The notes beneath the pieces were generated by a model. It did no database searches. It saw only the letters and a program-made list of their open reading frames with translations, and had not been told where the DNA came from. Source: an uncultured Trueperaceae bacterium (GTDB lineage: Bacteria; Deinococcota; Deinococci; Deinococcales; Trueperaceae). From it: a stretch of 8,210 nucleotides of DNA. Made by a program: the position numbers and the translations under genes. Below are positions 1-5,272 of the stretch, in pieces (the stretch's first letter is position 1; each line of letters starts with the position of its first letter). The DNA lies in NCBI GenBank assembly GCA_937911855.1, contig CALDPK010000099.1, forward strand, positions 1 through 8,210, in the 5' to 3' direction.

Positions 1-1
1 T

Positions 2-145
2 TACGGTCGAAGCGTGCGCTCGGCGGATGATTACGCGGTCACGTACCTGCTGGACTCTGATTTCCCAAGGTTCATAAAACGGCAGCAGTCACGCCTGCCG
101 GAATGGTTCACCGAAGCAGTTGAATTCGATCAGGACGTGGACTGA
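2..145 (+). CDS. C-terminal end of a DinG/Rad3/XPD-type ATP-dependent helicase (5' end outside window)
   Basis: Only the last 47 codons are visible, open at the left edge and ending at TGA 143-145. They begin YGRSVRSADDYAVTYLLD and continue with an FPRFIKRQQ segment and a LPEWFTEAV tail. The GRxxR arrangement followed by S-x-D-D-Y and a hydrophobic strand ending in Asp fits helicase motif VI and the closing part of the C-terminal helicase domain of the DinG/Rad3/XPD group. The motif VI arginine contacts the ATP phosphates, and the family unwinds DNA, often with an iron-sulfur cluster in the N-terminal half, which is not visible here. The last 16 bases overlap the end of the convergent regulator gene. 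The family assignment rests on this short segment, so DinG cannot be told from other Rad3-like helicases. Confidence 0.75.
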   Translation, partial: YGRSVRSADDYAVTYLLDSDFPRFIKRQQSRLPEWFTEAVEFDQDVD

Positions 146-612
146 GCGTCGCCTTCAGCCCTGAACGGCAGCCTTGACGGCCGGTCGACCGGAGTGCTGA
201 GCACCATGGTCGTCTCGGTGCGTTCCACGCCTTCCATCATCACCAGGCCGTCTAAGAACATGTCCAGCTCATGCGTGTTGGCGACCCGCACCAGCAGCAG
301 GTAACTGTAGGCGCCCGCCACCGAGTGCAGCTGCTCCACCTGCTCCAGCGCCGAAAGCCGCTCCACCAGCGCTTTGGCCGGCTTGCGGGGCTGCGGAACT
401 ATCCACACGAAGGCAGTGACGCTGAGGCCCAGTGCCTCGCGGCCCAGCTCTGCGCGGAATGAACGGATCACCCCGGACTGCTCGAGTTTGCGGATGCGTT
501 CACCTACGGCAGGGGCAGAAAGCTTCACCTGCTTGGCGATTGCGGCGTGGGAAGCCCGGCCGTCTTCACGGAGAATCTCCAGGATGCGTCGGTCAGTAGC
601 GTCGAAATCCAT
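130..612 (-). CDS. Lrp/AsnC-family transcriptional regulator
   Basis: This 160-residue protein has the usual length and layout of the Lrp/AsnC family. It starts MDFDATDRRILEILREDGR, the typical 'D-x-x-D-R-x-I-L' helix. A winged helix-turn-helix follows at about residues 20-60 (SHAAIAKQVKLSAPAVGERI, then a KLEQSGVI stretch). Residues about 66-142 form the RAM/AsnC ligand-binding domain, with HSVAGAYSYLLLV and a GVERTETTMVLS strand matching the 'v.G.yD.ll.v' and 'GV..T.T.ivl' family pattern. Such proteins assemble as dimers and octamers and respond to amino acids or related metabolites; the ligand cannot be read from the sequence. The gene diverges from the phosphodiesterase and PEP carboxylase genes across 46 bases, so it may regulate itself and that pair. 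The ATG at 612 has no clear ribosome binding site. PEP carboxylase feeds aspartate-family synthesis, which makes an amino-acid-sensing neighbour plausible, but this is inference. Confidence 0.9.
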   Translation of the reverse strand: MDFDATDRRILEILREDGRASHAAIAKQVKLSAPAVGERIRKLEQSGVIRSFRAELGREALGLSVTAFVWIVPQPRKPAKALVERLSALEQVEQLHSVAGAYSYLLLVRVANTHELDMFLDGLVMMEGVERTETTMVLSTPVDRPSRLPFRAEGDAQSTS

Positions 613-615
613 CTA

Positions 616-630
616 TAGTGCGACACACTA
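616..630. promoter_or_regulatory. Candidate Lrp/AsnC operator (15-bp inverted repeat) in the divergent gap
   Basis: TAGTG (616-620) and CACTA (626-630) form a perfect 5-bp inverted repeat with a 5-base spacer. It begins 3 bases upstream of the regulator's start codon. Lrp-type proteins commonly bind degenerate palindromes of about 15 bp, and many repress their own gene. A second perfect palindrome, CAATATTG, lies at 639-646 nearer the other gene. Five-base arms can arise by chance, so this remains a candidate. Confidence 0.35.
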
Positions 631-647
631 GCACGCGGCAATATTGG

Positions 648-653
648 TAGTTT
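648..653 (+). promoter_or_regulatory. Possible -10 element for a leaderless YmdB-PEPC transcript
   Basis: TAGTTT fits the TANNNT -10 pattern and ends 5 bases before the GTG start at 659. No Shine-Dalgarno sequence precedes that start. This spacing matches the leaderless promoter layout known to be common in Deinococcus-like bacteria. No clear -35 box was identified. The call is speculative, since hexamers of this kind are frequent. Confidence 0.3.
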
Positions 654-658
654 GGGTT

Positions 659-1429
659 GTGCGGATTCTTTTCATAGGCGACATCTTCGGCAACCCCGGA
701 CGGCGGGTTACGGCCAGGTACCTGGCTGAGCACGACGGGCAGTTCGACCTGGTGATCGCCAACGGCGAGAACGCCACGGCCGGCCGCGGCCTGTCCCGCA
801 AGCATTTCGATGAACTGCGCGGGCTGGGCATCGACCTGATCACCCTGGGCAACCACACCTGGGACCAGCGTGACGCCATCGAGGTGGTCGCCGAGACCCC
901 CAGGTTGTTGCGCGCCGCCAACTACCCGGCCGGCACACCCGGCCTGGAGATGGCGGTCATCGAATCACAGAATGGTGAACGCCTGGCGGTCGCCCAGCTG
1001 CTCGGCCGCGTGTTCATGGAACCGATGGACGATCCTTTCGCGAAGGCTGAAAGCCTGGTGGAAGCCGTGCCGGACGGCGTCCCCCTGCTGGTGGACGTCC
1101 ACGCCGAGGCGACGAGCGAGAAACGCGTACTCGGCTGGCAGCTGCGCGGCCAGGCCGCAGCTGTCGTGGGCACGCACACCCACGTGCAGACGGCTGACGA
1201 GATGGTCGTCGACGGCACCGGCTACATCACCGACGTGGGCATGACCGGCATCCAGGACTCCGCCATCGGAATGGCCTACGACGAGGTTCATTACCGGTTG
1301 ACCCGGCACATGCCCAAACGCTTCAGGCCCGCTGATGAAGGCACCGCTGCGCTGTGCGGTGTGATCCTGACCACCTCCGGCGACAGGTGCACCCACATCG
1401 AGCGGATCCGCTGGTCTGCTGACGCATGA
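659..1429 (+). CDS. YmdB/TIGR00282-family metallophosphoesterase (2',3'-cyclic-nucleotide phosphodiesterase)
   Basis: With the GTG start at 659 the protein has 256 residues and opens MRILFIGDIFGNPGRR, the canonical family N-terminus. An in-frame TTG at 644 would add only five residues (MVVWV) and is less likely. The di-metal site is intact: D8, E37 and N38 (NGENAT), N65 and H66 (GNHTWDQRD), H148 (DVHAEATSEK), and H173 and H175 (GTHTHVQTADE). These match the B. subtilis YmdB site with a shift of two residues. Family members are cytoplasmic, bind two metal ions and hydrolyse 2',3'-cyclic nucleotides; in B. subtilis YmdB affects biofilm and motility decisions and RNA turnover. The stop codon overlaps the PEP carboxylase start (ATGA at 1426-1429), indicating translational coupling. 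The cellular substrate in this organism is unknown. Confidence 0.92.
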   Translation: MRILFIGDIFGNPGRRVTARYLAEHDGQFDLVIANGENATAGRGLSRKHFDELRGLGIDLITLGNHTWDQRDAIEVVAETPRLLRAANYPAGTPGLEMAVIESQNGERLAVAQLLGRVFMEPMDDPFAKAESLVEAVPDGVPLLVDVHAEATSEKRVLGWQLRGQAAAVVGTHTHVQTADEMVVDGTGYITDVGMTGIQDSAIGMAYDEVHYRLTRHMPKRFRPADEGTAALCGVILTTSGDRCTHIERIRWSADA

Positions 1430-4122
1430 GCAGCGGCGACAATTTCGCTGCCCTGCGGGCTGACGTCGACTTTCTGGGAACCGCGCTCGGGGACGTACTG
1501 CGTGAACTCGAGGGCGACGAACTGTTCAACCTGGTCGAGCAGGTCAGGCGGCTGACCAAACAGCTGCGTTCGAATGAAGCCGGCCCCGGAGCCCGTGCCG
1601 AACTGGAGTCGCTGGTGAGCGGACTCAGCGCCGAGCGCTGCGGCCAGCTGATCAGGGCGTTCAGCACCTACTTCCAGCTGGTCAACCTGGCGGAGGAGAT
1701 CCACCGCGTGCGCGTCAACCGTGAACGTGAGGCGGTGGCGACGAGCGAGGAACCCCGCAACGAATCTGTGCTGGCAGCGTTCAAGGTGCTGCGCGACGAA
1801 GGCTGGTCGGCAACCGAGATCCGCAACTTCCTGGACAACCTGGACGTGCAGCTCACCATCACCGCGCACCCCACCGAGGTCAAACGCTACACCGTGCGCC
1901 TGAAGCTGGAACGGATCACCGAGGCTATGCGGAGACTGGCTGAGCAGGACCTGTCGCCCGAGCGGCGGAACGCCCTGCAGACCGAGATACTGGCCGAGAT
2001 CTCGACGCTGTGGCAGACACGTGAACTGCCGCACGACAAGCCGCGCGTGGAAGACGAAGCCAAGAGCGCCCTCTACTACTTCCGCCGCTCGATCCTGAGC
2101 GAGCTGCCCCGCATCCTGGGCGACATCGAACAGGCGTTCGAGACGTACTTCGGTGCCGATTCGCCGGCACCCCTGCCCCCGGTCTTACGTTTCCGCAGCT
2201 GGATCGGCGGCGACCGGGACGGCAACCCGTTCGTGACCCCCGAGGTGCTGCAGCGGACGCTGGCACTGCAGTCGCAGGTGGCACTGGAATCAGCCAGGGC
2301 TGACATGGACAGGATGGTGCAGCGGCTGTCGCTGTGGGCCGAGCGGCTCGACGTACCTGAGCTGCTGGAGCGCAAGCTGGCGGGTGAGCAGGCAGGCACC
2401 GGGGAAGCCCGGGCACGTTTCCCTGAGGAACCGTTCAGGCAGCTGATCTGGCTGATGCATCATGGCCTGGAGCTGGAAGAGAGCGGTGAAGGCCGCTACC
2501 CCGGCGGCAGCGAAGGCTTCGAACGGGACCTGGAACTGCTCGAACATTCACTCACGGACAGCGGCAACAAGCGCGCGGCCCGCTCGTTCGTCCGGCCGGG
2601 TCACTACCGGGCGCAGGCGTTCGGCTTCCACCTGGCTGCCATGGACACCCGCGAGAACTCGAGCGTCCACGAACTGGTGATCGCCGACCTGTTCGCTCAG
2701 GCCCGCGTCACCTTCCATTACCAGGAGCTGAGCGAAGAAGAACGGGTCGAGCTGCTGACCCGGGAACTGCATTCCACCCGGCCGCTGACTGGACCCAACA
2801 GCGACCTGCGTGACGAGACCCGCCAGGCCCTCGAGTTCATCAGGGTTCTTTCGGCCTCACGTGAACGCTACGGCCGGGAGGCACTGGGCAGCTACGTCAT
2901 CTCGATGACCGAAGGCGTGAGCGACGTCCTCGAGGTCCTGGTCCTGGCGCGCGAGGGCGGCCTGACGGACCTGGACGTCACTCCGCTGTTCGAGACCCGC
3001 GAGGACCTGGCTGCCGCCCCCGCGATACTGAAGGAACTGTTTGCCATCCCCGCCTACCTGCAGCACGTGCAGCGGCGCGGCATTCAGGAAGTGATGATCG
3101 GTTACTCGGATTCGAACAAGGACGCCGGTTTCCTGACGGCCAACTGGGCCCTGTTCGAGGCTCAGGAGGCCGTTGCCCGCGTATGCCGGGAGGCCGGGGT
3201 GAAGTGGCGCATCTTCCATGGGCGCGGCACCAGCATCGGCCGCGGCGGCGGTCCCACCGGCATGGCCATACTGGCGCAGCCGCCCGGTTCGCTGGCCGGC
3301 CGCATGCGCATCACCGAACAGGGCGAGGCGCTGAGTGCCCGCTACTCCGATCCCGACCTGGCGCACCGACACCTGGAGCAGCTTGTGTACGCGTTCCTCA
3401 TCTCGTCTGCGCGTGACGCCGGCGAGCCCGAGCAGCCCGACCCGCACTTCCGTGAAGTCATGGAACGCGCGAGCAACGCTGCCTTCGCCCGCTACCGCGA
3501 GCTGCTCGAAGCAGATGGTTTCCTGGACTTCTATCACACCGTCACGCCGATAGAGGAGATCAGCCGGCTGCAGGTGGGCTCACGGCCGGCGCGCCGCAAG
3601 GGCGAGCGCTCGCTCAGCAACCTGCGGGCGATCCCGTGGGTGTTCTCGTGGACGCAGAGCCGAGCGATCCTGCCCGGCTGGTTCGGCCTGGGCACCGGCC
3701 TGCAGGCGGTCGGGCTTGACAGCCTGCAGCGCATGTACCGTGATTGGCCGTTCTTCCGCACGGTCATCGACTTCGCACAGATGAGCCTGGCCAAGAGCGA
3801 CATGGGCATCTTCCGGGCGTGGCTGCGGCTGGTGCCTGAAGGACTGCGCGAACGGTTCGGTGCCATGATCCTGGACGAGTACGCACTCACGGCGCGGCTC
3901 GTGCAGGAGGTGACCGGCGCGGACCTGCTGGAAACGGATCCCACGCTGGTCCGCTCGGTCCAGCTGCGTAATCCGTATGTTGATCCGATCAGCTTCCTGC
4001 AGGTGGAGCTGCTGAGCCGGCTTCGCAGTCTGCCGGAGGACAGCAGCGAGCGCGGGCAACTGGAATACTCGATGATGGTCAGCCTGCAGGGGGTCTCGGC
4101 CGCCCTGCGCAACACCGGCTGA
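1426..4122 (+). CDS. ppc: Phosphoenolpyruvate carboxylase (EC 4.1.1.31)
   Basis: This complete 898-residue protein is close to the 883 residues of the E. coli enzyme. It converts phosphoenolpyruvate and bicarbonate to oxaloacetate and phosphate, replenishing the TCA cycle. Motifs in order are: TAHPTE with catalytic H148; WIGGDRDGNP with GGDRDGNP at 261-268; DTRENSSVH; SMTEGVSDVLEVLVLARE; GYSDSNKDAG at 559-568; FHGRGTSIGRGGGP at 597-610 with catalytic H598 and R600; RITEQGEA; GSRPARR from 718; RAIPWVFSWTQSR at 734-746; and the C-terminal RNTG. By motif alignment R606, K790, R848 and N896 correspond to E. coli R587, K773, R832 and N881, which bind the inhibitor aspartate, so feedback inhibition by aspartate is likely. 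The position after GRG in the catalytic loop is Thr602, where many PEPCs have Gly. The ATG start lies inside the stop codon of the upstream gene. No convincing terminator follows. Confidence 0.97.
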   Translation: MSSGDNFAALRADVDFLGTALGDVLRELEGDELFNLVEQVRRLTKQLRSNEAGPGARAELESLVSGLSAERCGQLIRAFSTYFQLVNLAEEIHRVRVNREREAVATSEEPRNESVLAAFKVLRDEGWSATEIRNFLDNLDVQLTITAHPTEVKRYTVRLKLERITEAMRRLAEQDLSPERRNALQTEILAEISTLWQTRELPHDKPRVEDEAKSALYYFRRSILSELPRILGDIEQAFETYFGADSPAPLPPVLRFRSWIGGDRDGNPFVTPEVLQRTLALQSQVALESARADMDRMVQRLSLWAERLDVPELLERKLAGEQAGTGEARARFPEEPFRQLIWLMHHGLELEESGEGRYPGGSEGFERDLELLEHSLTDSGNKRAARSFVRPGHYRAQAFGFHLAAMDTRENSSVHELVIADLFAQARVTFHYQELSEEERVELLTRELHSTRPLTGPNSDLRDETRQALEFIRVLSASRERYGREALGSYVISMTEGVSDVLEVLVLAREGGLTDLDVTPLFETREDLAAAPAILKELFAIPAYLQHVQRRGIQEVMIGYSDSNKDAGFLTANWALFEAQEAVARVCREAGVKWRIFHGRGTSIGRGGGPTGMAILAQPPGSLAGRMRITEQGEALSARYSDPDLAHRHLEQLVYAFLISSARDAGEPEQPDPHFREVMERASNAAFARYRELLEADGFLDFYHTVTPIEEISRLQVGSRPARRKGERSLSNLRAIPWVFSWTQSRAILPGWFGLGTGLQAVGLDSLQRMYRDWPFFRTVIDFAQMSLAKSDMGIFRAWLRLVPEGLRERFGAMILDEYALTARLVQEVTGADLLETDPTLVRSVQLRNPYVDPISFLQVELLSRLRSLPEDSSERGQLEYSMMVSLQGVSAALRNTG

Positions 4123-4192
4123 ACCTCAAGGCTCCGTCTCTCATGAGGCTCAGAGCAGCGAAACATAGCATTGAGACAGTAAATGGGGGGTT

Positions 4193-4198
4193 GGAAGG
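4193..4198 (+). promoter_or_regulatory. Ribosome binding site of the ExbB-like gene
   Basis: GGAAGG lies 6 bases upstream of the ATG at 4205, with a G-rich run (4185-4190) just before it. It is the best Shine-Dalgarno match in the window and supports this start. The 82-base gap from 4123 to 4204 presumably also holds the operon promoter. TAGCAT at 4166-4171 could be a -10 box, but no matching -35 box stands out. Confidence 0.55.
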
Positions 4199-4204
4199 CC
4201 ACAT

Positions 4205-4861
4205 ATGGACTTGCTTGTCAGCGGAGGATTAGTCCTCCTAATTATCATTCTGATCTCCATCTACGCCGTCTACCTGTTCTTCGTGCGCCTGTTCAAACTG
4301 TCGCGCGAACCGATGGACGTGGACGCGCTCATGGAGAAAGTCAACGCCGCAGTACTCAAACGCGACCTGGACGGTGCGATCAGGACCACCAAAGAGCATG
4401 GCGGTCCCGTCGGACGCGTGCTTCACAAAGCTCTTACCCGTATCCCTTACGGGCGTCCGGCCGTGGAGGCAGCGTTCCAGGAAGGCCTCATCGAGGAAGA
4501 GATGCGGCTCTCGCGTGGACTCAGGCCACTGTCGACCATCGCTCAGATCGGTCCGCTCCTGGGTCTCCTGGGCACGGTGACCGGGATGATCATCGCGTTC
4601 GGCGAACTCTCCAACCTGAATATCGGTAACCCCGAGGCACTGGCAGGCGGCATCGGCCAGGCACTCGTGACCACGGCTGCCGGCCTGATCCTCGCCATTC
4701 CCACGCTGATCGGCCACAACTACCTCGCCAGCCGGGTTGACCGCATGCTCACCGAAATCGAGCGCAGGCGCGAAGAACTGATGGGCAATGTCGTGCAGGT
4801 CGTTCTGGACCGGCGGGATGACAAACGAGCACCCCGCCCCGTACAGACGACGGCCGCCTGA
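4205..4861 (+). CDS. MotA/TolQ/ExbB-family proton channel protein
   Basis: This 218-residue inner-membrane protein is the usual length for ExbB/TolQ. Three membrane segments can be read: about residues 5-27 (VSGGLVLLIIILISIYAVYL onward), about 112-133 and about 154-174. Between the first and second lies a cytoplasmic loop of about 80 residues. The family signature is clear: IAQIGPLLGLLGTVTGMIIAF leads into the second helix, and QALVTTAAGLILAIP lies in the third, including the Thr pair that lines the ion path in ExbB. A charged cytoplasmic tail rich in Arg and Glu follows. Family members form pentamers around an ExbD/TolR dimer and use the proton gradient to drive a TonB- or TolA-like partner. 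The ExbD-like gene starts one base after this stop and the TonB-like gene follows, so the three probably form one operon. ExbB and TolQ roles cannot be separated by sequence alone. Confidence 0.93.
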   Translation: MDLLVSGGLVLLIIILISIYAVYLFFVRLFKLSREPMDVDALMEKVNAAVLKRDLDGAIRTTKEHGGPVGRVLHKALTRIPYGRPAVEAAFQEGLIEEEMRLSRGLRPLSTIAQIGPLLGLLGTVTGMIIAFGELSNLNIGNPEALAGGIGQALVTTAAGLILAIPTLIGHNYLASRVDRMLTEIERRREELMGNVVQVVLDRRDDKRAPRPVQTTAA

Positions 4862-4862
4862 A

Positions 4863-5270
4863 ATGCGCAACCGTCGCCTGGTACGTCGGCAGCGCCCGAC
4901 GATCTTCCTGGACATGACGGCCATGGTGGACGTCGTGTTCCTCCTGCTGATCTTCTTCATGGTGTCGACCACCTTCATCACCGTCAGCCAGGCGCTGCCG
5001 GTGGACTTGCCGCAGGCCACCACGGCCTCGCCGCAATCCGGTGACCTGCCCACGGTGACCATCACGGCTGACGACGAGATCTACGTTGGTGGTGAACAGG
5101 TGACCGAAGAGACCCTGGTTGAAGTCCTGGAAGCAGAGATAGCTGCGACGGGCCAGAGCACCGTAGTGCTGCGGGCGGACCAGACCATCACCCACGGCCT
5201 GTCCGTGCGCGTGATGGACCTCATCACCACGGCCGGTGGTACCAGGATCGCCATTTCGACAGGCAATTAG
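4863..5270 (+). CDS. ExbD/TolR-family biopolymer transport protein
   Basis: With the ATG at 4863 the protein has 135 residues. It starts MRNRRLVRRQRPTIFLDMTAMVDVV, the typical ExbD layout of a basic cytoplasmic stub and then one membrane helix (about residues 20-42). D23 in the helix (AMVDVVFLLLIFFM) aligns with the essential proton-carrying Asp of ExbD (Asp25 in E. coli) and TolR. The periplasmic domain (about 45-135) shows the family's strand and helix pattern, including VTITADDEIYVGGEQV and VVLRADQTITHG. In-frame ATGs at 4788 and 4818 lie inside the exbB-like gene and would add an atypical N-terminus, so they were not chosen. The gap to the upstream stop is one base, and the downstream GTG comes two bases after this stop. 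ExbD links the ExbB channel to its envelope partner. Confidence 0.92.
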   Translation: MRNRRLVRRQRPTIFLDMTAMVDVVFLLLIFFMVSTTFITVSQALPVDLPQATTASPQSGDLPTVTITADDEIYVGGEQVTEETLVEVLEAEIAATGQSTVVLRADQTITHGLSVRVMDLITTAGGTRIAISTGN

Positions 5271-5272
5271 CA

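Noticed and set aside
1291..2034. Minus-strand ORF of 247 codons across the phosphodiesterase and PEPC genes
   Set aside because: It lies opposite two well-identified conserved genes and shows no motif of its own. It is a typical GC-rich shadow.
4124..4148. Possible terminator after the PEPC gene (CCTCA and TGAGG)
   Set aside because: The stem is only 5 bp with a 15-base loop and no T-run follows, so it is not convincing as an intrinsic terminator.
4788..4862. Earlier in-frame ATG starts (4788, 4818) for the ExbD-like protein
   Set aside because: They would add 25 or 15 residues inside the ExbB coding region, giving an N-terminus unlike ExbD proteins. The ATG at 4863 gives the standard basic stub plus helix.
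4238..5065. Minus-strand ORF of 275 codons opposite exbB and exbD
   Set aside because: The plus strand here encodes clear ExbB and ExbD motifs, and the antisense translation has no family resemblance.
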